Positions 55,980-63,929 of a stretch of DNA of 64,000 nt are shown piece after piece; within the stretch, counting starts at the first letter, position 1; each line of letters opens with the position of its first letter. A program made the translations under genes and the position numbers. Origin of the DNA: CAMPJM01 sp964440915 (lineage in GTDB: Bacteria > Bacteroidota > Bacteroidia > Cytophagales > Cyclobacteriaceae); assembly GCA_964440915.1 (NCBI GenBank), contig CAYTTV010000008.1, positions 20,275-84,274 on the forward strand, read 5' to 3'. Below the pieces are notes generated by a model, which did no database searches, was not told the DNA's origin, and saw only the letters and a program-made list of their open reading frames with translations.

Positions 55980-56846
55980 TTAATAATCGCCTAAAGTCTC
56001 TTCTAATTGCGACAAGGCCAAAGACAGCTGTTCGTCATTAGGAGCGATACCGTGCCACTCATGACTTCCCATCATAAAGTCCACGCCATAGCCCATCTCG
56101 GTGCTCATTAGGTTCAATACTGGTTTGCCTTTTCCAGTTAGGGACTTGGCAAGTCTCAATTTGGCAATGATGTCTTCCATATTATTGCCATGGCTCTCGA
56201 TTACGTCCCAACCAAATGCTTCCCATTTTGCTTTTAGATCTCCTAGTGAGAGGATTTGTTCGACAGGCCCGTCTATTTGCTGACCATTATAATCGACAGT
56301 GGCAATAACATTGTCCACTTTATTGTGTGCCGCATACATGGCTGCTTCCCATACTTGCCCTTCTTGTAGCTCTCCATCGCCCATTAACACATACACCAAG
56401 TGATTGTCATTGTTCAACTTCTTTGTTTTTGCCGCTCCGAGTGCTACAGATAGACCCTGACCAAGAGAGCCTGAAGCTACTCTTATGCCTGGCAACCCTT
56501 CTTCGGTAGCAGGGTGCCCCTGTACCCTAGAGTTGATTTTCCTAAATGTGGTCAACTCTGAAGCATCAAAATAGCCGCTTCTAGCTAAGGTGCTGTACCA
56601 TACAGGGGAGATGTGGCCATTAGACAAGAAGAATAAATCTTCATTGACACCGTCCATGGAGAACGGTTTGTTTTGCCTTAATACATCAAAATATAGTGCT
56701 ACAAAAAAATCTGTGCAGCCCAAAGATCCCCCTGGATGCCCTGATTGACAACTGTGTACCATTCTCACAATGTCTCTTCTCACTTGAGAGGCAATAGATT
56801 CTAATTCTTCGATTTTCTTTCGATCTGTTAAAGACGCTGTTTCCAT
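55980..56846 (-). CDS. tktA: Transketolase, N-terminal half
   Basis: 288 residues: the TPP pyrophosphate-binding domain of transketolase (HSCQSGHPGGSLGCTDFFVALYF, key HPGGSLG; SNGHISPVWYS; HPATEEGLPGI; GSLGQGLSVALGAA; MGDGELQEGQVWEAAMYAAH plus later N for the Mg site). It complements the C-terminal half at 53592. Its start follows the peroxiredoxin stop directly (TAA then ATG with no gap), and 25 bases separate it from the vWA gene. The division into two genes is standard for some archaeal and Bacteroidota enzymes, so it is not a frameshift. Confidence 0.93.
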   Translation of the reverse strand: METASLTDRKKIEELESIASQVRRDIVRMVHSCQSGHPGGSLGCTDFFVALYFDVLRQNKPFSMDGVNEDLFFLSNGHISPVWYSTLARSGYFDASELTTFRKINSRVQGHPATEEGLPGIRVASGSLGQGLSVALGAAKTKKLNNDNHLVYVLMGDGELQEGQVWEAAMYAAHNKVDNVIATVDYNGQQIDGPVEQILSLGDLKAKWEAFGWDVIESHGNNMEDIIAKLRLAKSLTGKGKPVLNLMSTEMGYGVDFMMGSHEWHGIAPNDEQLSLALSQLEETLGDY

Positions 56847-57296
56847 TTATTTTATAATTTGATTTGTGTGATCCTTGGTTTTTACTTTGGTTATAATTTC
56901 TTCTATATCTCCATTTTCGTCAATTAAGAAGGTGGTGCGCATCGTACCCATGTATTTCCTTCCATACATCGATTTCTCTTTCCATACATCATACTTCTCA
57001 TGTATGCGCTTGTCTTCATCAGCGATAAGTGTATAAGGAAGTTGCTGTTTTTCTCTGAATTTCTGATGCGATGCTTCGCTATCGGTACTGATACCAATTA
57101 TTTCATAACCGGCTTGCTGTAACTGCGGGTAGTTGTCTCTAAGATTGCATGCTTGAGCAGTACAGCCTGGCGTGTTGTCCTTGGGGTAAAAGTAAATCAC
57201 CACTTTTTTCCCTCTAAAATCAGACAACTTTATGGTGTTTCCGTCTTGATCTTTCCCTTCAAAATCTGGTGCTTTATCCCCTTTATGAAGTTCCAT
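56847..57296 (-). CDS. bcp: Peroxiredoxin, Bcp/PrxQ type
   Basis: 149 residues. The peroxidatic Cys45 is in KDNTPGCTAQAC and the resolving Cys50 follows after five residues, the atypical two-Cys PrxQ pattern. It reduces organic and hydrogen peroxides with thioredoxin in the cytoplasm. It is three bases downstream of the M23 peptidase and touches the transketolase start. Full-length for the family. Confidence 0.95.
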   Translation of the reverse strand: MELHKGDKAPDFEGKDQDGNTIKLSDFRGKKVVIYFYPKDNTPGCTAQACNLRDNYPQLQQAGYEIIGISTDSEASHQKFREKQQLPYTLIADEDKRIHEKYDVWKEKSMYGRKYMGTMRTTFLIDENGDIEEIITKVKTKDHTNQIIK

Positions 57297-57299
57297 TTT

Positions 57300-59204
57300 T
57301 TATAATTTAATTGAGTATATGTATTCATTGCCTGCTTGATCCAATACTTTTATGTTAAGATCTCCAACAAGCGGGTTTTTCCTATCCAATCTGTCGGACC
57401 AAATCAGGTTGCGTTTATAATCGTAATGCATGAGTAGCCAAGCACCGTTAAGATGGGCTTCATAACTGTAAATCCCTGAAAGCTCATCTTTAATTATAAA
57501 ACTTATCTCCTCTTTGCTGATCCTGCGGACGTTTACCGTTGGCGGAATAGTATCGACAAGCAAAGTAAAGCTACCAAAGTTACGAGTATTAAATTTAATA
57601 TTCCGATTTTCCCAGGTGCCTCCTTCAAAATTATAGTTCCCGTTGTTTGATATGCTATAAACATGCGTTTTGTTTTTATTGGGGTATTGTCTCTTTGGCT
57701 TTAAACTAACTGCGATATTTCTCCTTAAAGGAACAACATCCTCTCCAATGTCAAAAACTTCCTTCAATTCGTCTTGCCAATAGCTAGTTTGTAAATAAAG
57801 CGTATCGAAAAGCGAGCCTCGAGGAAAATGTATGTTGGCTTCTTGCGTGAAGAGGTTGAAGACACTTGTTGAAGGCACCATAGCACGATAGTTAAACTGC
57901 CAGATTTCTTGTCCTATACGAATGGAATCTGGAAGCCCCCATTTCATGTCCCATAAGTAAACAGCTCCCTTCGGATGGGAGTATTGAGGCTTTTGTTCAT
58001 AGACCATTCTATTGGCATGGATTGCAGCCTCGTGATTTTGACCGTTAGAAGTGGATATTTTAAGCACATTTTTAAATAGCACAGAATAATTCAACGGCTC
58101 TCCTTTGGGGGATTGTGCAATTACTGCAGAGGGAAGCTTGTCATATAATGTAAGCCGTAAGCTGCTCTGGTTATCGTAACTGTCCGAAAAGTTGATGGTA
58201 AGGTCGGCCGTTGCGCCACTTTCTAACGAGATGATGCCTTTGTTCTTGACTTCTTCATAAAAGGGCAGATTGTTTCCTTCATCTACATATAGTTTATAAT
58301 ATCGTCTTCCCGTCTCTTTATACGCCATATAGTTTTGCAGCACTAATATACTCCGGGTCTCCGAAAAGGCGAATTTTCGTATATCCTGCTTAAATATTCT
58401 TTCATTGTCAAGAAAAGCTTCTATGGTACTGATGCCATTTTTGTTGGGTGTGCCATTGGCCCTATCAAATCCCAATACTTCCACTCCGATTTTGCCGTGG
58501 ACATTTATAGGTTGACGGATGCTATATTTATTGCCCGACCGGGTTACATCAAACTCAAACCTTCCAAATTGGTCGTTGACTCTGGCATCTTTATCAAGCG
58601 TGATCAGGGCTACTTTTTCTATTTCTGGAGCAATATTGTCCTTGATCTCTGCGAAACCGTATTGTAGGGGATTTAATGCCTCTTGGTTTTTATCCCTTAT
58701 TTCAAAATGAAGATGGGGGCCACCCGAGCCACCGGTATTGCCGGAATACCCTATAAGTTCACCTTGTTTCACCATAAAATCACTTTTTGATGGGAACAGC
58801 TCTATCTCAAACGTCTTTTGTTTATATTGTTCAGCGCGCACGTAATCTGCTATTTTATCCGCATATCTTTGAAGATGGGCATATACCGTTGTCTCGCCGT
58901 TGGGGTGTTGAATGTACAGGGCATTCCCGTAGCCCCATGCCGACATCTTGATTCTGCTGATATATCCAGAGGCGGCCGCTACCACGGGCAGTCCTTCTAC
59001 TCCTCCTGTCCTTACGTCTATGCCCGCATGAAAGTGGTTCGTTCGCAATTCACCCATATTGCCAGACAGATAATTAGGTTGGCCGGGTTGAATAGGAAAT
59101 AGGTAATAATCTTTAGGTGCAACTTGTGCCAAAAGAGAGGCAGGAAAAAGAAAGCATGTGGCTAAAGGAAGCAACAACCAAATGAGTAGCAATTTTATGC
59201 TCAT
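57300..59204 (-). CDS. M23 (LytM) family metallopeptidase
   Basis: 634 residues from the ATG at 59204, which gives a good signal peptide (LLLIWLLLPLATCFLFPAS); a TTG at 59255 would lengthen it over the FAH gene. The LytM/M23 catalytic domain is near the N-terminus (about 45-190): the HFHAGIDVRTGG zinc motif, the helper YGNALYIQHPNGETTVYAHL and the second metal-binding HLHFEIRDKNQ. A long beta-rich tail of unknown role follows. The enzyme cleaves peptidoglycan peptide bridges. It lies between FAH and bcp, 37 bases after the former. Confidence 0.9.
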   Translation of the reverse strand: MSIKLLLIWLLLPLATCFLFPASLLAQVAPKDYYLFPIQPGQPNYLSGNMGELRTNHFHAGIDVRTGGVEGLPVVAAASGYISRIKMSAWGYGNALYIQHPNGETTVYAHLQRYADKIADYVRAEQYKQKTFEIELFPSKSDFMVKQGELIGYSGNTGGSGGPHLHFEIRDKNQEALNPLQYGFAEIKDNIAPEIEKVALITLDKDARVNDQFGRFEFDVTRSGNKYSIRQPINVHGKIGVEVLGFDRANGTPNKNGISTIEAFLDNERIFKQDIRKFAFSETRSILVLQNYMAYKETGRRYYKLYVDEGNNLPFYEEVKNKGIISLESGATADLTINFSDSYDNQSSLRLTLYDKLPSAVIAQSPKGEPLNYSVLFKNVLKISTSNGQNHEAAIHANRMVYEQKPQYSHPKGAVYLWDMKWGLPDSIRIGQEIWQFNYRAMVPSTSVFNLFTQEANIHFPRGSLFDTLYLQTSYWQDELKEVFDIGEDVVPLRRNIAVSLKPKRQYPNKNKTHVYSISNNGNYNFEGGTWENRNIKFNTRNFGSFTLLVDTIPPTVNVRRISKEEISFIIKDELSGIYSYEAHLNGAWLLMHYDYKRNLIWSDRLDRKNPLVGDLNIKVLDQAGNEYIYSIKL

Positions 59205-59241
59205 TATAGCCTGCTTCTGCCTTGTCCCAAAACATGTTTTT

Positions 59242-59853
59242 TTACCTAACTTCAAATTCCAATAACGTTTTATCTTCTACAAATGCTTTCAAAATATTTC
59301 CAGGAATTACAGGGCCTACGCCTTTTGGGGTACCCGTAAAAATAATATCCCCCTTTTTTAGCGTGAAAAATCTGGAAACGTAAGAGACAATATAGTCAAA
59401 ACTAAACAACATCATCGAAGTATTGCCTTGTTGTTGAAGCTCATTGTCTACGAAAAGCCCAAAATTAATATTCTGCAAGGAAGGAAATGCTGCCTTGTCT
59501 ATGAAATCCGAAATGGGAGCAGAGCCATTAAACCCTTTAGCTATTGTCCAAGGAAGGCCCTTTTCTTTTGCTTTTTGTTGGATATCCCTTGCTGTAAAGT
59601 CAATTCCAATGCCGATCTCATCGTAATATCTATGAGCAAAACGCTCCTCAATATACTTTCCCTCCTTACTTATTTTCAGAAGAATTTCAACCTCGTGGTG
59701 AACATCGTTTGTGAAATCAGGATAATAAAAAGGAGCATTATGCTTTAGCAAAGCAGTATCGGGCTTTAAAAACACCACAGGCTCATCCGGACGCTCATTT
59801 TTCAATTCATCTATATGATCGGCATAGTTTCTGCCTATGGCAATTATTTTCAT
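59242..59853 (-). CDS. Fumarylacetoacetate hydrolase family protein
   Basis: 203 residues from the ATG at 59853 (the frame starts three codons earlier at a TTG). Motifs: MKIIAIGRNYADHIDELK, HHEVEILLKISKEG (metal-binding Glu), GIGIDFTARDIQQKAKEKGLPW and TLKKGDIIFTGTPKGVGPV. The stand-alone FAH domain hydrolyses C-C bonds in diketo acids, such as acylpyruvates. It heads the six-gene run, and a TATTTTTG box lies six bases before its ATG. It is transcribed divergently from the M48 peptidase. Confidence 0.92.
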   Translation of the reverse strand: MKIIAIGRNYADHIDELKNERPDEPVVFLKPDTALLKHNAPFYYPDFTNDVHHEVEILLKISKEGKYIEERFAHRYYDEIGIGIDFTARDIQQKAKEKGLPWTIAKGFNGSAPISDFIDKAAFPSLQNINFGLFVDNELQQQGNTSMMLFSFDYIVSYVSRFFTLKKGDIIFTGTPKGVGPVIPGNILKAFVEDKTLLEFEVR

Positions 59854-59859
59854 AGTAGG

Positions 59860-59867
59860 CAAAAATA
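59860..59867 (-). promoter_or_regulatory. -7-like box before the FAH operon
   Basis: TATTTTTG (minus strand), a full match, six bases from the ATG at 59853. No -33 element at the usual distance, so tentative. Confidence 0.3.
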
Positions 59868-60134
59868 AGGGTTTGTGAGATTAAATGAAGCCTCTGGGGA
59901 AATAATTAAAATACTGGGCTTGAGATTTTAACGATGCCCACATTTATTTCAAATTTTCGCCTGTGGCTAGTAGATAATAATCGTCTAAACAATTAGGCAG
60001 TGTCCTCTATTATGATGATAGTTGAAAAGACATTGAGAACATAATGAAAACTTGGTAATTACTATTTATATTTATCCTTGTTAAAGTAAATTGTCCTTTA
60101 TTATAACCATTAACTTTTTACGAAATCATCAGAC

Positions 60135-60926
60135 ATGAAAAGGATTGTCATCTTATCATTTGCTTTGTTTTTCCTTGGATGCTCTACAGTGCCACTTACT
60201 GGTAGACGGCAGCTATCCTTGGTGCCCAGTTCCCAACTTTTGTCCTTGGCGGCTGACAACTACAGTGCGGTTTTGACCGAAAGCAAAGTAGTGAAAAATA
60301 CGGCCGAGTCAGCCATGATACAAAAGGTTGGGAATAACATCAAGCGAGCGGTGGAACAGTACATGGCCCAAAATAACCTCACCGAGCTATTAGATGGGTT
60401 TAAGTGGGAGTTTACGCTCATTGATGAACCGACAGTAAATGCCTGGTGTATGCCTGGAGGCAAGGTTGCTTTTTATACCGGTATCTTGCCTATTTGCCAA
60501 AATGACGCAGGTGTAGCAGTCGTGATGGGGCACGAGGTGGCACATGCCATTGCCAATCATGGTGGTGAACGCATGTCTCAGGGGCTGGTGCAGCAGTTAG
60601 GAGGAGTTGCCCTGAACGTTGCCTTGCAAGAGCAACCTCAGATGACCCAACAGTTGGCCATGGCAGCATTTGGTCTTGGTTCATCTGTAGGCTACATCTT
60701 GCCCCATAGTAGACTTCATGAGTCTGAGGCAGATGAAATGGGCTTGATTTTTATGGCCATGGCAGGCTATGATCCCCAAGAAGCGCCTAAGTTTTGGAAG
60801 AGGATGCAGGCCCAAGGTGGGGGAGGAGGAACTCCTGAGTTCTTATCCACGCACCCAGCACCAGAGACGCGTATTCAGGATTTGGAAAAGCTAATGCCGA
60901 AAGCTATGAAGCATTATAATCCTTGA
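60135..60926 (+). CDS. M48 family metalloprotease, lipoprotein
   Basis: 263 residues. Lipoprotein signal peptide with Cys16 (FFLGCST). The zinc motif is GHEVAHAIANHGGERMSQ (His133, Glu134, His137) and the third ligand is Glu196 in ESEADEMG, with the family mark TGRRQLSLV at the front. These LoiP/YcaL-type lipoproteins sit in the periplasm at the outer membrane and degrade misassembled proteins. Complete length. It is transcribed divergently from the FAH operon. Confidence 0.95.
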   Translation: MKRIVILSFALFFLGCSTVPLTGRRQLSLVPSSQLLSLAADNYSAVLTESKVVKNTAESAMIQKVGNNIKRAVEQYMAQNNLTELLDGFKWEFTLIDEPTVNAWCMPGGKVAFYTGILPICQNDAGVAVVMGHEVAHAIANHGGERMSQGLVQQLGGVALNVALQEQPQMTQQLAMAAFGLGSSVGYILPHSRLHESEADEMGLIFMAMAGYDPQEAPKFWKRMQAQGGGGGTPEFLSTHPAPETRIQDLEKLMPKAMKHYNP

Positions 60927-61188
60927 TGAGCGAGGAAGTTCATGACATTTGCAGGTGAATGAGGTCAAGCGAATAGGGCCGTTGGTACACCGGCCAAGAA
61001 AGAGCCATAAACCTCATTTACTCATGCCATAGTACTGAATTGCAAATCCTCATAAGCTTATCTTTCAAATTTTAGCAGGAAGATTAAGATTTAACTTAAA
61101 ATTGAAAACCATAACACAAAGGGGGAGAATGGTTTAAGTCGTGGGTTGTTGTTTTTGAGAAAATTATAGCAATAATTTTTTGCCAAGG
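60927..61188. other. Intergenic, no gene seen
   Basis: About 260 bases between the M48 gene and the tRNA-Asp promoter. AT-rich with no clear terminator, hairpin or ORF. Confidence 0.4.
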
Positions 61189-61220
61189 TTTGCAAAAGCC
61201 AAAATATGCTTCTACATTTG
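61189..61220 (+). promoter_or_regulatory. Predicted tRNA-Asp promoter
   Basis: TTTG (61189-61192), 20 bases, TACATTTG (61213-61220), an exact fit to the Bacteroidota consensus. The tRNA begins 41 bases further on. Confidence 0.65.
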
Positions 61221-61260
61221 CATCACTTTAGCGGATAACGCTAGGGAAATCATTAAAAAT

Positions 61261-61334
61261 GGTCTGGTAGTTCAGTTGGTTAGAATGCCTGCCTGTCACG
61301 CAGGAGGTCGCGGGTTCGAGTCCCGTCCAGACCG
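61261..61334 (+). tRNA. tRNA-Asp (GUC)
   Basis: A complete cloverleaf of 74 bases. The acceptor stem GGTCTGG pairs with CCAGACC and is followed by the G73 typical of Asp; anticodon loop CTGTCAC gives GTC; T-loop TTCGAGT. CCA is not encoded. Its own promoter and terminator flank it. Confidence 0.97.
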
Positions 61335-61337
61335 CAC

Positions 61338-61372
61338 AAAATCCCCTTCATAGCAATATAAAGGGGATTTTT
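61338..61372 (+). terminator. tRNA-Asp terminator
   Basis: AAAATCCCCTT pairs with AAGGGGATTTT over 11 bases with a 12-base loop and closing T-run, four bases after the tRNA. Confidence 0.8.
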
Positions 61373-61550
61373 GCATTTGCTGGCAATCTTAAAAAGGGAT
61401 CAAGCATAAAAGTTGGGATATCTGTAAAGAACCCTCTTCCATATAAAATGCTTGAATAATACCTGCAGCATTCTCTTTTATTTGATGTTACTGCCTTCAA
61501 AACACAAGTTCAAAGCGAAGTTTCCTCTGTTTGTGTAGTTTTTCTTTATT

Positions 61551-61640
61551 TGGGCGCCTTATCCGGCTGTCCGCTCATACTCCGCACCACGCTCAAATCC
61601 TCCCCTTGGCGGGGTATCCGCTTCCATCCGGGGCGCTCCT
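61551..61640. repeat. GC-rich structured intergenic element
   Basis: About 90 bases with much higher GC than the surroundings. Outer arms GGGCGCC (61552-61558) and GGCGCTC (61632-61638) pair over seven positions, and inner complementary blocks (ATCCGG near both ends, CCCC/GGGG around a TTGGC loop) give a long stem-rich fold. It lies in a gene-free 630-base region. From memory, similar GC-rich palindromic elements recur in Bacteroidota intergenic DNA, but I cannot name the family or say whether the element is a structured RNA or a mobile repeat. Confidence 0.5.
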
Positions 61641-61965
61641 GCAAATACCTAATCCCAGTCTGATATTCAGTGGTATGCTATTTCATCCCATTGTTTTAAC
61701 ATTTCTTCCCAACCTTGTTCCTATCAATGGAAAAGCAGCTTCAGCCCATAGTCTGGATAACGGACCTGTATTCAGTTTTGGCAATGGTGGCAATAATGAC
61801 AATGATTGGGCCTAAAGCCCGGTCTGTTTTGCAACCATTGCCCCTAGATAATTCTGGGGCAATTGAAAATCTGAGGTTTTGTCTTGTCCAATTTCAATCC
61901 TGGCTATTAATACAATAGAGGTAGTGCTTTGTCCTGCTTGAACTTGGATAATAATTCAATCGTTT
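61641..61965. other. Intergenic, no reliable gene
   Basis: Two overlapping frames (to 61815 and 61715-61918) have unnatural amino-acid composition and no start context, so I do not call them. No other structure seen. Confidence 0.4.
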
Positions 61966-62574
61966 CTAAAACTTGAATTTTAACCCCAACGCGAGATTTA
62001 GGATGTCATGCAATCCTAGATATTCTGTATTTTGAATATAACTCACAAAATACAGATCATTAAAGCCTACTTCATAGTATAAGCTGACCTTTTTTATGCC
62101 ATTGTCCAATGACTTGGAGACTTTGCCGCCGAGAAAAAAGCCCCAACGTATAGAAGAATCCCACCAGTAATATCCTTTAGGGTATTTGTCGCTCCAAAAA
62201 TTTCCGAACTGGCTGCCAAAGGTATAGTTCAAGAAAATGCCTGCAGAAAGTGGGTAAATTGTCATGCCCAATTGGTCCAGCTCTTTTTTGAATGGAAAAT
62301 AGGTGTTTTTAAAAGTAAGCATGAAAATATCATCACCTGCCAACCATTTGGGGGCATAGCCAAAGAAAAGATCCGTTTCAACCTTTTGTTGTGAATGTGC
62401 GATTCCAACGCCTGGAGATATAAAACCTATACCACCAGCATATTGTAGCTTAAAATGAACTTGTTCCTTCCAATGACGATCTTCTGTGTTGATATCATCA
62501 TTCAGGTCCTCACCAAACTGTCCATAAAGATAGATGGGGGAGAGCATTAATAATATTAAAATAAATCGTCTCAT
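61966..62574 (-). CDS. Predicted outer-membrane beta-barrel protein (202 aa)
   Basis: Signal peptide (MRRFILILLMLSPIYLYGQ) followed by beta-strands of alternating aromatic and polar residues (VHFKLQYAGGIGFISPG, DIFMLTFKNTYFPF, WGFFLGGKVSKS) and a terminal LALGLKFKF, the usual Phe-ended barrel signature. The eight- to ten-strand size suits a small outer-membrane protein; the function is not recognisable. Its ATG shares one base with the phosphoesterase stop codon upstream, so the two are coupled. Confidence 0.78.
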   Translation of the reverse strand: MRRFILILLMLSPIYLYGQFGEDLNDDINTEDRHWKEQVHFKLQYAGGIGFISPGVGIAHSQQKVETDLFFGYAPKWLAGDDIFMLTFKNTYFPFKKELDQLGMTIYPLSAGIFLNYTFGSQFGNFWSDKYPKGYYWWDSSIRWGFFLGGKVSKSLDNGIKKVSLYYEVGFNDLYFVSYIQNTEYLGLHDILNLALGLKFKF

Positions 62575-63392
62575 TAAAAATAGATCTTTTCGATGGTAGT
62601 TTCTCCATCGGTAATGGTAATCATAACATAGCCTCTTTTCCCCACGGTTGTAGAAATCACATATGTAACGCCGTCGTCTGGGAAGTCTTCTAATTGAAAT
62701 GAGTGCTGATGTCCGTGCAGCGAAAGCCTTGTCTTCGGGTGCTCTTTTATGAGTTGTGCATATTTTTCTGACAGGGAGGCATCGATATCTCCATCGTAAG
62801 GAGGAATATGCGAAACGAGGATCGCTGATTCATAATGGGTGTTATCGGCCAACTCTTCTTCAATCCAGGGGATATCAGGAACTAAGCCATTGAAATTATG
62901 CTCCCTGGAATTGCTATCGAACAGAATAAATTTCACTCCTGCATAATTGAAGGAGAAGTTTAATGGCCCAAACATCTTTTTGTATACTTTAGGGCCGTTG
63001 GCCAAGAGATCATGATTTCCTATCACGGTTACATAAGGAGCCCTTAGCTTAGACATGATGTCATTAACCCAAATAAATTCCTGTGAAAGCCCAAAGTCAG
63101 AGATGTCTCCAGCATGAATCACAAGGTCAACGCCATCTTGTTGGTTAACACTTTTTACGAATGCGTCCACTTCATCGTAGAAGCGCTGCGTATCGCCCAT
63201 GAGCACAATTCTAAGTGTGTCATCGTGCACGTTCGACATGAGCTTGTCAATGTTCTTTTTATTTAAATCTCTTTGGTGCTCTTTTAAGATGATCTGATTA
63301 GGACTGTATTCAAAGACATCGCAAGCAGAAAAGACCAAAATGACCAATATTATACTGCCCTTGGTGAGGGGCCACGAGATCCAACTTTTCAT
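62574..63392 (-). CDS. Calcineurin-like metallophosphoesterase lipoprotein
   Basis: 272 residues with a lipoprotein signal peptide (VFSACD, lipidated Cys24). The metal motifs are LMGDTQRFYDE (Asp, with Gln in place of the usual His), VIHAGDISDFG, VTVIGNHDLL, LVSHIPPYDGD and LSLHGHQHSF. The fold hydrolyses phosphate esters; the substrate is unknown. The Gln in the first motif also occurs in other members, so it need not kill activity. It is the first gene of a two-gene unit with the barrel protein. Confidence 0.88.
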   Translation of the reverse strand: MKSWISWPLTKGSIILVILVFSACDVFEYSPNQIILKEHQRDLNKKNIDKLMSNVHDDTLRIVLMGDTQRFYDEVDAFVKSVNQQDGVDLVIHAGDISDFGLSQEFIWVNDIMSKLRAPYVTVIGNHDLLANGPKVYKKMFGPLNFSFNYAGVKFILFDSNSREHNFNGLVPDIPWIEEELADNTHYESAILVSHIPPYDGDIDASLSEKYAQLIKEHPKTRLSLHGHQHSFQLEDFPDDGVTYVISTTVGKRGYVMITITDGETTIEKIYF

Positions 63393-63691
63393 ATTATATA
63401 CAGTAATTCCATTATTACAGACTCATTCTACAGAATAAAGTTGCATTTTTCTTCTATATAATAATTTTAAAGTCTCTTTGTGCTGAGGATCAGCACAAAG
63501 CAAAATGTACCAAAATAATGTTTTAAATGGGTATAACTGACTAAAAGTTATTTTTTAGGATAAAATATGAGTAGTAGCTGATCAGTTTGAATTTAACATT
63601 TCCGAGAATGATAACCTTCTGATTTGAATGACCAAGCTGAAACCTGGAGCAATGCCAAAACAGACATGCATCTATACAAAAGCGGTAAAAT
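63393..63691. other. Intergenic leader with hairpin
   Basis: About 300 bases upstream of the phosphoesterase gene. AT-rich; apart from the inverted repeat at 63476-63500, nothing was seen. Confidence 0.4.
63476..63500. promoter_or_regulatory. Inverted repeat upstream of the phosphoesterase gene
   Basis: CTTTGTGCTGA and TCAGCACAAAG are perfect complements separated by GGA (11-pair stem, three-base loop), 84 bases before the ATG at 63392. No T-run follows, so an operator or an mRNA hairpin is as likely as a terminator. Confidence 0.45.
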
Positions 63692-63715
63692 AAAAAAGGG
63701 ACAAAAGTCCCTTTT
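63692..63715 (-). terminator. tRNA-Met terminator
   Basis: Minus strand: AAAAGGGAC, TTTT loop, GTCCCTTTT and further T. The stem of nine pairs lies six bases past the tRNA end. Confidence 0.75.
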
Positions 63716-63720
63716 CAAAG

Positions 63721-63794
63721 TAGCGGGGAGCAGAATCGAACTGCCGACCTCAGGGTTATGAATCCTGCGCTCTAACCATCTGAGCTACCCCGCC
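63721..63794 (-). tRNA. tRNA-Met (CAU)
   Basis: A complete 74-base cloverleaf on the minus strand. The acceptor stem GGCGGGG pairs with CCCCGCT (one G-U pair), discriminator A73, D-loop with GGTTA and T-loop TTCGATT. Anticodon CAT in the loop TTCATAA; the closing pair of the anticodon stem is an A-C mismatch. CAU can also be the lysidine-modified tRNA-Ile2, but the overall sequence suits elongator Met. CCA is not encoded. Confidence 0.92.
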
Positions 63795-63805
63795 GTTTGT
63801 GGGTG

Positions 63806-63837
63806 CAAATATAGCTTGTTGATTTTGATAATTGCAA
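63806..63837 (-). promoter_or_regulatory. Predicted tRNA-Met promoter
   Basis: Minus strand TTG (63835-63837), 21 bases, TATATTTG (63806-63813), a full -7 match. The tRNA starts 11 bases further on. Confidence 0.55.
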
Positions 63838-63929
63838 GTATAAATCTGAAAAAAAACATTTTATTTTTCAGATATTCATTAAATCGAAAATTAATACTAT
63901 ACTTACCAATACCTTATCAAGCCAAATCT

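Noticed and set aside
53592..56846. Transketolase split as a frameshift or a broken gene
   Set aside because: Both halves have their own starts and stops, and a full gene lies between them; a two-subunit transketolase is an established form.
61531..61815. A 94-codon frame over the GC-rich element
   Set aside because: The translation is Pro/Leu/Ser-rich and follows the structured element; likely a spurious ORF of the repeat.
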